NCBI GenBank assembly: GCA_001643675.2
Contig: LSRY02000009.1
Location: 367,001 to 431,000, forward strand
Reading direction: 5' to 3'
DNA: 64,000 nt
From: Monocercomonoides exilis
Taxonomy: Eukaryota; Preaxostyla; Oxymonadida; Polymastigidae
The notes beneath the pieces were generated by a model. It saw nothing but the letters and a program-made list of their open reading frames with translations, was not told the origin of the DNA and did no database searches. Below, one piece after another: positions 34,855 to 46,305 of this stretch (its first letter is position 1; each line of letters starts with the position of its first letter). The translations under genes were made by a program, and so were the position numbers.

Positions 34855-35300
34855 TCACCTCAAATAGCTTTGAATCTCGCTTATTTGCTTTCGTAAAGTG
34901 ATGACCAAGAAAAACGCTATGATTAACAATGTGCTTGTCGAGACAGAAAATAGAGACAACCAAGCTGTCTCCAATTCCGTTTTGACTGTTGTACTCATAT
35001 AGTTTTGGCCGTGCATTGAAAAGGAATTTATTCCACAGTCCACATTTTTGGTTTTGATTATCGTACCACTGAATATCTCGATATCAGTTACAAATTCTGG
35101 AATCATTTGAACAAAAAAACGTCTGAAGGCGTAACATGGATAGCTTTCGTTTTTTCCACACACATATGTATCAATGACACTCCGCTTTGTTTCAATCGAA
35201 GAAGCAAATCTCACTCTTCCAAAATCGTTACGAAGCCATTCACTTTGATCAACAATTTTCGTATAATTTGTGCTGACTCTGTCTTTTGTTTGTCTGGTTA
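34855..35300 (-). pseudogene. C-terminal fragment of a membrane protein, minus strand
   Basis: Open on the minus strand from about 35300 to a stop at 34855. The product has Cys-containing extracellular-like sequence (SVIDTYVCGKNESYPCYAF, including an N-glycosylation-type NES), then one strong hydrophobic segment (LLIIAFFLVITLRKQ) and a 12-residue basic/polar tail. This is the layout of a type I surface protein C-terminus. Upstream sequence gives only a short plausible extension (TKDRVSTNYTKIV), with no start or matching exon found, so I call it a fragment. An unannotated spliced gene cannot be excluded. Confidence 0.5.
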
Positions 35301-36640
35301 AATAGAAGCTTGGATCAAAGTTGTTTTCTGAAGAATTGTAAAGATAAATATCCTGTCTGTTTTGTAATATGTACTATTGTGAAAAAAGCAGTTATAAAAC
35401 AATGTTCCACTATTATTTGAATTTATATATATTGGAAAACTGAGCCGCTTCCACGCATTGAATTACAATAATAAAATAAACAATTTGAAATCACTATTTT
35501 GTCCACGGGTTCCCAAAGAATAATTGCTTCCAGCACCATAAGAAGAACTTCTTCATCTACAGTTATCGAAAAACGAATTAACTCTGCATTCTTTCTGCCT
35601 ATAACTTAAGGATGTTCAAAGGATAATTGCTTCATTGATGTTCTGGAGATTGCTTAAGAATTTAATGATGCTTCTTTTGTCATTCGGTTGAATGAACAAA
35701 CACAATATTAATTTGATCAAAAAATGTAATAAAAACTGGATGTTTCAAGAAATTTGATATGATGTCCTAAATGAGTTCATACAATAATATTCATCTTGAA
35801 TAAATATATTTTTCTTAAGGAAGTTTGAAAGTGAAGAATCAAACAAATTTATAATGGATCGATTTTTTGATCTGAGGTGATTTTTCAAAAATTTTCTCCC
35901 ATTTGGTTGGTTTTTTGGGGTTTTGAGAATGATATTGATGGAAATATGTACCAAAATCAATGTGCAGTAATCATTATTATTTAATTGCCACGTGAAATAA
36001 TTCTTTTAATTCAGAAACGTGATTTCTGTTTATTATTATTATGGAAAAATATTGGTCTAATTTTTTGATTCAAAAATTTGAAAAAAAAATGATTTATCTG
36101 TAAAACAAACGGAAAAAAAATATTTTTTGTCAAAAAAGAAAAACGAACTTATTTCTATTCATTTATTCGGCATGACCTTCGATCATGGCATCTTACTGAT
36201 AAACCCCAAAACTTATTCAAAAATAATCTAATTTGGCCTTTTATTTTTCTAATATCTCTTTATTACTGTTTAAACTGTAATTGATTTTGAAGGAACAAAT
36301 CCATCATATGTTCTCACAAAAATTTAAAACGGTGGAGAATGCAGTTTTTAAAGGTTATAATAAAATTGCATTGTTTCTGAAACTAATAAATGATAATTTG
36401 CAATCAGGAAACAAATTTATTTGATTTAAAAGGCCTGGAACGTCTGTCATTGTGTTTTCATCAACATCAAAAAATATCATTTTTATTTTCTCATTTTTAA
36501 TAGGACAAAAGTAAAATTTAAGAAATCTTTAAATAAATGAATGAGGATCGTGGATGTGCTTCAGACCCTAAAGTATTTTAAATGTTGAAATTCATGCAAT
36601 TCATTTTTTCTTATTTCAACATTCTCATTTCATTATCTGC
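35301..36640. other. Intergenic, AT-rich
   Basis: No gene supported in 1.3 kb. A 17-A run ends at 36659. It separates the membrane-protein fragment from the next cluster of palindromic elements. Confidence 0.5.
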
Positions 36641-36649
36641 ACAAAAAAA

Positions 36650-37205
36650 AAAAAAAAATAAATGGGTGAAAATTCGGACTTTCAAGCTTTTTATGCTTTG
36701 TGCATAAAAAGCTTGTTTCACTTATAACATTATTAAACTTAAGTCAGATTACAAAATAAATATGATTTTTATATCCGGTATCATGCATCATTGATGAAAT
36801 GACAAAATGGTTTGTGACCTCACATGTTTTTCAAAAAATATATGGGTGATTCTTTTTGAAAAGTCACAAATGTTTAATTTTCAAATATATCAAAAATTTC
36901 ATATCTTGATCAAATTTCGGTTCCCGCTCATGCAATTTCACAGGAATGTGTTAAATAGCATTATCAAATTATGTCCTCCGCTTTGGTAAAGTTACATGAG
37001 CGGGAACCGAAATTTGATCAAGATATGATATTTTTGATTTATTTGTTAATTAAACATTTGTGACTTTTCAAAAAGAATCACCCATATATTTTTTTTTTTC
37101 AAAAATTTTGATCACAAAAAGTTCATCTAAGTTGCATAATATTTCAATGAAAATGCCTGAACTCAAATATTTTGTCCCAAATTAACAATTTGAAAGATTA
37201 ATATA
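36650..37205. mobile_element. Decayed H-like element surrounding element I
   Basis: 36676-36712 contains CGGACTTTCAAGCTTTTTATG followed at once by its inverted form, matching the inner hairpin of element H. About 37140-37195 (ATGCCTGAACTCAAATATTTTGTCCC) resembles an arm of H and 11870-11900. Element I lies between, so it may have inserted into an older element. Confidence 0.5.
36843..37084. mobile_element. Short palindromic element I (242 bp)
   Basis: An almost complete palindrome: TGGGTGATTCTTTTTGAAAA at the left and its complement at the right, with the inner pair TTTCGGTTCCCGCTCATG / CATGAGCGGGAACCGAAA. Flanking TA on each side. It is a MITE of the same end type as element G. Confidence 0.88.
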
Positions 37206-37306
37206 GGGAATGATCGATCAGATGCCATGATCGGCAGTTATGCCATTTATTCTTTTTATACTTATTTCACCAGTCTATGGATTTTTTTGTTTTTAAAATA
37301 TTATTT

Positions 37307-38306
37307 GGGTGATTTATAAACCCGAACATTTTCATAAACCCGGTTATTTTTTTTGTTCGTTGAAACAGAGTAAATACAACATGAAAATACAAAAAACAAA
37401 CTTTTATATGTTTATTTTACTATTTAATGAAAGTACTAAAATTTTTTTGTTTCAATTTTTGTTTTTGATGAAGATCAAAGGAATTTTTAATTTATTTTTG
37501 ATCATTTGTTTTGTCCGTTTCGGACTATCTTTCTTTTTCTGTCAATTTTTAGGTATAATGTCATTAAATATACATAACGAAGTTTTATTGTTTCAAATAT
37601 TTTTTGTTTTTTCTAATTTTTTCGATTGTTTTTCACATTTCATCGTTTTTGACAAAAAATATGAAAAAATGAAAATTGAGAGTTGTACAATATTTTTTAC
37701 ATATTAAATATGATGTGCATGAAAAGAAAAAGGTTTGCATAAAGCATATACCGGGTTAAAAATTTGTGAAATGTTGTTGTTTTCATTACACTCATCAAAT
37801 ATTGAAAATGATAAAAATACTAATTTTGTTTACAAATAAATTTAAAATGACTAATAATGAAGAATATCAATGCATTGTTAGCTTATTTACATGACATCGT
37901 AATCAGTGATTCTTCAAATCAAATATAAGTTCAGAAAATTTCATTTTTTCACACTTTTTGTCAAAAACGATGAAATGTGAAAAACAATCGAAAAAATTAG
38001 AAAAAACAAAAAATATTTGAAACAATAAAACTTCGTTATGTATATTTAATGACATTATACCTAAAAATTGACAGAAAAAGAAAGATAGTCCGAAACGGAC
38101 AAAACAAATGATCAAAAATAAATTAAAAATTCCTTTGATCTTCATCAAAAACAAAAATTGAAACAAAAAAATTTTAGTACTTTCATTAAATAGTAAAATA
38201 AACATATAAAAGTTTGTTTTTTGTATTTTCATGTTGTATTTACTCTGTTTCAACGAACAAAAAAAATAACCGGGTTTATGAAAATGTTCGGGTTTATAAA
38301 TCACCC
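37307..38306. mobile_element. Foldback element A, copy 3 (1,000 bp)
   Basis: Same length and ends as A1/A2, but the loop lies in the opposite orientation, and both arms carry the version seen only in the right arm of A1/A2. The right flank is TA and the left flank is TT, so the TA duplication is damaged or the flank was changed. It ends 340 bp upstream of the Hel2/ZNF598 start codon. Confidence 0.93.
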
Positions 38307-38646
38307 TACAGCTTGTTTTGAATTTTCTTCTCTCCAATAGATCAAGATTATAATTTTGTAAAATGACAAATTTGTTCAACGCCAAGTCGATATTCAATTT
38401 TTTGATGAAATAAAATTATTTTGAATGATATTCTTTCAAACGTTTGAACAAATATAATTTTGTGAAGAAAAAAAACAATTATTTGCATATCACAGTACAA
38501 AAGAAAAGCGTTTGCTTTCATTTTTGATTTTATGAATGTGTGAAGTAATATTTGAAACGTTTTGTTCAAACTTCGTTAAAAAAACATATGAAGCAAACCT
38601 TTTTTCAATTTATCTTACGATAAAGGTTATGGATCAATAGAAAAAC

Positions 38647-41600
38647 ATGAGTTCAACGCCTTCTGCATCACAATTTGTTTATACACCAGAAACCGAAGAG
38701 AATCTGTGTGTTTTGTGTTACACCCCAATTGAGACATATTCAGTTGGTTTGCTATTTGTTGAGATTCAACATAATGCGTCATTTTTTTGACATTTTTCAT
38801 TGTAACTCAATAATGGATGATTGCAAATTATTTCCTGAAAATAAATGTAATTTTTAGGAGCATGCAACCACACTGATTGTTGTGCAGTGTGCACATATCG
38901 ACTGAGGAAGTTTATGAAACAGATAAATTGCCCAACATGTCGAGCCGAATTAAAGGCTGTCGTATTTACGAAAAATAAAGAAAAGCGCTTTGAAGTTTGT
39001 TATTTGTGAATTCATTTTACGGAAATATTTTATTTTTGTTTAAAACAACAGGAATATTCTGTTTCTTCATTTAAACCTGATGCAATTGACAAAGTGACGG
39101 GAATCTTCTATGAAGACACCGATTTGCAAGATCAAATCGATGAATGGAACAGTCCAACTTGTTCGATCTGCAAGGAAGTTTTCCCAACTATTCAATTACT
39201 TCAAGTTCATTTACGAAAAAATCATGGAAAAGAATTTTGGTATTAAAAATATAAATGATTTTTATTCATTTTCTGTTTGCGCATGCATTCTTAATATAAT
39301 AGTTTATTATGCTTAGAAAAAAGGCCGTTGTTTCTTTACGAACAACGATTATATACTCCGTTTGAGCTTCGTCAACACAACGATGGAAAACTGCAAAATG
39401 ATGCATCAGGAAATCATCCAATGTGCAAATTTTGCAACTCTTACTTTTTTGACACAGATGACTTCAGAAAGCACATGATCAGCGAGCACGAAAAGTGCTT
39501 TTTGTGCGAACGCAGAGGGGTATGCACAAACTTTTCATTGTTATTATTATTTTAATAATTAATGCGTATGCATAATAAATTTTCGATTATTGAAAAAATC
39601 AAAAAAAACACTATTTCTGCTTCAACATTTTGATGTTGTTATGATTTTTTGCAATGCTGCAATCATATCAATCAAACAATTAACCAAACAAACAAACATA
39701 TTCAAATATAAATATTCTGAATTCTGTTCTTCTTCTTCTTTAATCTTTACCGTTTTTTTTCCTTCACGATTTCCCTTTTCAACGCCTGCAGCTGCGAGAC
39801 GAGTTCTACATGTCGTACATGCAGCTGCAGATGCATTTCCGGCAGGCGCATCACCTGTGCACCCACCCCGACTGCCTGGCTGAGCGCTACATCGTCTTCG
39901 ACACTGCCCTCGAGCTGGTCTCCCACCGAATGGCACGCCACGGCACAGGCGAAGACGGCAGCAGCGGTGTTGGAGTTGGCGGGATGAGGAAGGGCAGGAG
40001 AGGAGAGGTGGTGATCGATATGGCGCTCCTCAGGGCTGCCGAGATGGAGGAGGAAGAGGAGAGGAGGAGGAAGAGGAGAGAAGGAGGCGAAGGAAGAGGA
40101 GGAGGGCAGAGCGGGCAGCGGGAAATAGAGCCGTCGCTGCTGTCGTCGCTGGAGTCTGATTATTCCGGTGTCGCAGGGAGAGAGGCAAGACAGGGAAACG
40201 AAGGGATTAAGAAGCTGTTCATGGATCCGTCAAAAGTGGATGTGAACTCGTTTCCTTCGCTTTCGACGCTGAACAAGAGAGAAGAGCCAGAGGAAGACGA
40301 GAACTCGTTCTGGGGCAGCAAAGGCGGGGCGAGGAGAGAAGGGCGGGAGAAGAAGAAAGGAGAGAGAAAAACAGGAGCGAGGCTTATACAGCAGGGGCAG
40401 CAAGGGCAGCAGTATTCACAGACAGCGTGGGGCAATGCAGCAGGAACAGCTGCTCTGGGAATGGGGGTGTCGAATATGAGGGCGATGTTGGATGATGAGA
40501 GAATGTTTCCTACACTGGGCGGAGGGAAAGCGAGAGAGAGAGACAGAGAAATGGCTGACTTGATGATGGAGCTTGTGAACAAGAAGGGGAAGAAGAGCAA
40601 AGCAGGAGCAGCAGGAAAGGGGAGCGAAGGGAAGAAGAAGAAAAAGAGTGGCGGGAGAGACGGGAGAAAAGGGAGGGGCAGAGGCTATGACGATGAAGAG
40701 GATGAGGAAGACTTTGAAATCAGCAGTGTCAACCTCGGCAGCAGCAGCAACCGCCGATTGGGTGGGTACTCACTCATGCCGATGATACAAGTGAAGTACG
40801 AGAACAGGAAGGCGCCAATGGCTCTTCTGCAGGCCAGCTCAGCTGCCAACAGCAGCGCCCAGGCGAAGAAGAAGAAGCAGCAGCAGAGGCAGAGGCAGGC
40901 TGAGGAGCAGCACCAGATGATGCTGAATGCAATGCTAGGCCCCTCTCGCTCATTCAAAGGAGACGATTCGCTCTTCCCTTCTCTCCCTGGCACAGCTGAT
41001 GCGCCGCTTCCACCAGTGAACTATCCGTCGCTGGCAGAGGCTGCAAGGGAGCAGAAGACAAAAGGAGGGAAGAAGGGGAAGAAGGGGAAAGGAGGAGCAG
41101 GAGCCAATGAAGGGCAGCAGAATGGAAAGAAGCAGCCACAACAGAATCAAAACCAGAATCAGAAAAAGAAGCAGAATCAGAAGCAGCCGCAGCATCTGAC
41201 ACCATTTGACTTCCCATCGCTGCCACTGGGTGCATCTCAGCACTCACAGGCAGTGAAACAGACATCCAGCCAGTTAAATCAGACAAATCAGTCAATTCAA
41301 TCAAAGAAACAACAACAGCAGCAATCAAAACAAGCTGTTCTGAATCAAAGCTCGAAGAAGAAGCAGCAGCAGACCAAGCAGAATGAAGCTAAGCCCACTG
41401 CACCTCGGTTTGTGGATGCAGGAAGAGCGCCACCTCCTCAGATTCTGCAGAGGATGATGAAGAAAGACGATGCAAACAATGTTAGCAATGCCAGTGTTAA
41501 TGCTAATGGTAGTTTGAGCTCTTCAAAGAGGAGCAGCAGCATCTATGTGGATGAAGAGGAAAGAAAATACTTTGCGCAGAAGGAGTTTGACATGTCATTG

Positions 41601-43538
41601 ACGAAGTCTGCGCAGCGGAGGCTGATTGCAGAAGGGCTGGAGAGGAGCCGAGAAAGAGAGATGGCAGCGACGGTTGGAGTGAAGATTGTGTCTGCTGCTG
41701 AAAGGAAACCAAAACAGAGCAAACAGAACCAGCAACAAGGGAGTGAGCAGAAGATGACATTGGAGGCAGATGCATTTCCTACGTTGCCTGTTGGAAGCGG
41801 TAAAAAGGGCAAAGATAAAAGCAAGCAATCAGAACAAGGGCACAAAGAGAGTGGCAAACAAGGCAAGAAGCAGCAGAATCAGCAGGAATTGCAGTATCCA
41901 CAAGCAAATCAGCATATTAGGTTCCAATGGAATCCTGAGTCTGAGTCACAATTTGAGAAGAAGAAGAGGCAGAGGCAGAAGGAGAAAGAGAGAGAAGAGA
42001 GAGAAGCGAAAGAAAAAAAGGAGAAATTGGCAAGATTGGCTGGGATGCCTATTGATGGGCCGTCTGTGGAGGCGATTATCTCAGAAATGGCAATGAAGAC
42101 ACAGGAAGAAGAGGAGAGAGAGAGAGAAAGGCAGAAGAAGGAGAAGGAGAAGGAGGAGAAGAAGAGGAGAAAGGAAGCTCAAAGGAATGCTCCTGTGCAG
42201 AAAGTGAAAATTTTGAAGAGGAACAGACAGGAAGAGGCAGAAACGAAGGAGGCAAAGGAAGAAGAGAAGAAGAAAGCTAAAGAGGAAGAAGAAGTGAAGA
42301 AGGTGAACGATGCCGAGGAAGAAGAGGAGGAGGAAGAAGAGGAAGAAGAAGAGGAAGAGGAAGAAGAAGAGGAGGAGGAGGAAGAAGAAGAGGAAGAGGA
42401 AGAAAACGACAGACGTCTCAACACACCACCGTTGGAAGAGCCATCATTTGCTCCGATTGGTTCTCTTGACATGCAATCGACATTTGCTCCTGTTCCTCGT
42501 TCGCCTCGTGTTGCTCTGTCAGAACTGACACAGTCGCCTGAGAAAGCAGAGCTGACTGCCAAATACGAAGCATTCATGGCACAGAGGAACAAAGCAGGCA
42601 GAATAGAAGGGAAAAAGGAGAAGGAGAAGGAGAAGGAGAAGGAGAAAGAAGAAATTGAAGAGGAAGAAGTGAAAGATGTTGAAGAAGCTGAAGAAGGAGA
42701 AGGAGAAGAAGGTGCAGTTTTGATGCCACCTCCAGGGCTTGAGGAGATGGATTATGAAGACAACGAAGAAGAAGAAGAAGGTAATGAAGAAGAGGAAGAA
42801 GAAGAGGAGGAACAACAGCAGCAGCGTTTCCAGCGTCCCTCTGATCCTCTTCCAACATTCACATCTTTCTCTTCTTTCTCTTCTCAATCTTCTTCTTCAT
42901 CTTCCTCTTCTCCATTCACTTACACCCCATCTTCATCATCCACAGGTCTTCCAATGACTTCATCATCTTCTTATTCCTCCTCCTCATCTGCTTCTTCTTC
43001 TTCTTCTTCTTCTTCTTCTTCCTATCTTGCCCCACTCACAATGCAGCAAGAGAGGAACTTGCTGCTTATCTCTAAGCTAAGAGCAATCCTCTTTGAGAAA
43101 GTGGGGGCACTTGCTGTGGTTGACTCTGGAGAATATGAAGAAGAAGAAGAGGAAGAAGACGATGATGAAGAAAGAGAAGGAATCGATGAAGAAGAGGCGA
43201 AAAGAAAGAGAGAAGCAAAAGCCGCAGCAAAAGCCGCAGCCAAACACTCGAGCACGTCAGTTGTGGATGTGGATGCAGAAGTGGAGGAGCTGTTTGACTC
43301 GTTCCGAGGGCTCTCAGCTGATCTGCGGGAGCATCTGATTGCGCCAGCTGAATATTTTGCATCTTTCATGCAGCTCTTTGGGAAGGAAGGGCTGTATGAG
43401 TGCTGGGATGATATGATTGATTTGCTGCCGGATTTGGCGCTGCAGGAGGAGCTGCAGAAGGAGAGGAAGAGATGGTTGATGAAGGAGAAGGAGAGGCTGA
43501 GGGCACTGGAGGAGGAGGAGGAGGATGATGAGGAAGAG

Positions 43539-43570
<32 letters not shown>

Positions 43571-44984
43571 AGAAGAGGAAGAGGAGGAAGAGGAAGAAGA
43601 AGGCAAAGAAGGAGAAGAGAATGCAACAGAAGAAATGAAAAAATCAACACATTCAGTGAAGAAAGAAGGCCAAACAGAAAATGCTGAAGCATCAAATGAA
43701 GAGAAGCAGCAACAACAAGAGGAGTTGAAGCAGTCGAACAAATCACTCAAGAAATCGAAGAAAGAACAAACAGAAGAAGAAGCAGTTGGCTCTTCTTCTT
43801 CTTCTTCTTTATCATCAAGCAAGAAGGAGAAGAAAGCCAGCACAGCCAGTGAAGATGGAAGTGAACAAACACAAACACAAACACAAACACAAAAGACAAC
43901 TGCAGAAAAGAAGAAGAAGAAGAAGGCGAAGAAGAGTGGAGGAGAAGGAGAAAGAGGAGAAGGAGAAAGAGAAGCAAATGAGAAACCGAAAGTGAAGTTG
44001 AGCCACGCTGAGAAGAGGAAGCTGAAAAGAGAGCAAGAAGAGAAAGAGAAAGAAGACGAAAGGGCGTGGAAGATTGACTTTGCTAAGTATGCACCAGCTG
44101 TTGTGGCATCTGCAATTCCGAAGGGAGCTATGCCAGACCTGGGAAGAGGAGGAAGAGAAGAAGGAACACATTCAGAAAGAAAGCCAGCTCCTCGTTTCCC
44201 AGCAGCTAATTCTTACATGTCATCTTCAAATACTTCATCTTCGTCGTCGTCGTCGTCATCATCATCTTCTTCTTCTTCTCGCTCATCCAAGCATCCATTT
44301 GCTCCAACCTCACAAGGCTTCTCTTCTGCATTCCCTTCTTTCCCACCCCCTCCTCCAGCTGGCACTGCTCAATCACAGAACAAACAGACACAACAAAAAC
44401 AGACACAACAGAATAAACAGCAGCAGAATAAACAAACACAACGACAACAAAAACAGTCTCAACAACAATCTCAACAAAAGCAGCAGAAGCAGAAGAAGCA
44501 AGGAGCATCATCTTCTTCCTCTTCTTCCTCTCTCTCTGCCCATCTGAAGTTCATCCCCACCAGCAATGTGGCTCCTCCTCGTTTTCTCTCTGGACAAACA
44601 TCATCACCTTCAGCTGGGAGTGCTGCTAATTCTGATGCTTTTTCTTCTCTTCAATCAAAAACACAAAAGTCTTCTTCTCCTGCTAATTTAACATCATCTT
44701 CACTTTCTTCTTCCTCTCCATCTCCTTCTTCTTCTTCTTCCTTCCCTTCATTGAATGCATTGAATGACCAGCAGAAGGGCTCAAAGAAGGCAAAGAGATT
44801 TGCCGGCGATGATTTTCCCTCTCTCGGCGGATCAACCTCAACTCAGCCAAAATCACAGCAATCCAATCAAACACAGCAAAATAAACAGAAAAAAGGGAAA
44901 AAAGATAAAAAACAAGAAAAAGTTGACAACTCCATCTCGATTGGAGAAGGGCTGATATCTGTGATGGTCACTAAGAATCGTTAA
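38647..44984 (+). CDS. Hel2/ZNF598-type RING E3 ligase (ribosome collision sensor), five exons (about 1,937 aa)
   Basis: Exons inferred: 38647-38746, 38858-38994, 39052-39239, 39324-39519, 39792-44984. The N-terminus has the Hel2 RING (CVLC...CNHTDCCAVC...CPTC, about residues 22-70), then C2H2-type fingers CSICKEVFPTIQLLQVHL, HPMCKFCNSYFF, CFLCERRG and CTHPDCLAERYIVF, in the order found in Hel2/ZNF598. This ligase ubiquitylates small-subunit proteins of collided ribosomes to start quality control. A conserved-looking helical segment (EELFDSFRGLSADLREHLIA, then LYECWDDMIDLLPDL) lies near 43280-43440. PPPGL at about residue 1186 is a GYF-domain-binding type motif, as used by ZNF598 with GIGYF. 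FPSL/FPTL motifs recur about nine times. Exon 5 is long, GC-rich and full of Glu, Ser, Gln and Lys tracts. Family members are usually 550-900 aa, so this one is greatly expanded. The exon-4 acceptor is inferred by frame and is the least certain. Confidence 0.92.
42316..42408 (+). repeat. Poly-Glu coding microsatellite in Hel2-like gene
   Basis: GAA/GAG run encoding about 30 consecutive Glu. A second such tract is at 43509-43605. Mixed GAA and GAG codons suggest age or purifying selection on the acidic tract rather than a very recent slippage event. Confidence 0.85.
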
Positions 44985-45070
44985 ACACTTCAACAAATGA
45001 AGTTTTTACTTCTTTGGAGCTGAAAAGATAATATATGTAAATGTATTCTTTAACCAAAAAAAAATAAGTA

Positions 45071-46130
45071 GGGTGGTTTTTTTATCCGGACATTTTTTTT
45101 ATCCGGACAAAAATTTAAATTTTAAATATCTCAACAAATATTCAATATTAATTTCCAGCAATTTGCACAGTTGTATGTTAGCATAAATGACATCGATTCA
45201 TATACAAATTTTTAACAGCAGTGTTGTATTTTTTTTGAAATAAATAATTTTTATTTTTGAAAATCCGACTTTTGATGAATTTTTCTATTTAAATAAAATG
45301 AGTTGGTTCATCTTTTATATACACAACTTATTTTTTCCATGATATAAACAATTCTGGTTATTTTTTATTTTCGGCAATTTGCTCGTTTAGACTGAATGGA
45401 AATTTGTCATTTTTGAAAAATCATTGTCAATGGGACACCTTAAAAAATATTTTTCATTAAATGCAGGAGCATCTAACTGAAACTAACACTTGCAGTTATA
45501 AATATAATTGTTATATATTATTTCCACAAAATTGTAATCGAAAATTATTCTACAATTATTTCATAATATTAACATTAATTGAATTTCTTTGAAATTGAAC
45601 ATTTATAATCATCTGAATTTTAAACAAATGAAGCTTTTGAAATCCCTACTGAATCATTATTAAATATTACGTAGTAGTAATTTTAAATAACTATTATATT
45701 TATAACTGCAAGTGTTAGTTTCAGTTAGATGCTCCTGCATTTAATGAAAAATATTTTTTAAGGTGTCCCATTGACAATGATTTTTCAAAAATGACAAATT
45801 TCCATTCAGTCTAAACGAGCAAATTGCCGAAAATAAAAAATAACCAGAATTGTTTATATCATGGAAAAAATAAGTTGTGTATATAAAAGATGAACCAACT
45901 CATTTTATTTAAATAGAAAAATTCATCAAAAGTCGGATTTTCAAAAATAAAAATTATTTATTTCAAAAAAAATACAACACTGCTGTTAAAAATTTGTATA
46001 TGAATCGATGTCATTTATGCTAACATACAACTGTGCAAATTGCTGGAAATTAATATTGAATATTTGTTGAGATATTTAAAATTTAAATTTTTGTCCGGAT
46101 AAAAAAAATGTCCGGATAAAAAAACCACCC
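45071..46130. mobile_element. Foldback element C (1,060 bp)
   Basis: Ends GGGTGGTTTTTTTATCCGGA and the inverted match, arms about 435 bp, loop about 185 bp. TTTTATCCGGACA occurs twice per end, 17 bp apart. Flanked by TA, and outside that by AAAATAAG on the left and its complement CTTATTTT on the right, so the target itself was a palindrome. It fills nearly the whole gap between two plus-strand genes, starting 87 bp after the Hel2-like stop. Confidence 0.93.
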
Positions 46131-46305
46131 TACTTATTTTGTCTTTATTAAATTATTCAATTTTTGAATTATATAACATGTAGCACATACAATTTAATGT
46201 GGAATGTTTTTTTATTTACAGTATTGAATTATTTTACGTGTATCAAAAAAGGAAAGATAATGATCAAAAAAAACTTCTAAGCAACCATTATCATTTAATT
46301 TAAAT

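Noticed and set aside
42179-43843. Opposite-strand open frames in the Hel2-like gene (for example 43022-43843)
   Set aside because: They are mirror readings of GAA/GAG and Ser tracts (poly-Ser/poly-Leu) with no independent content.
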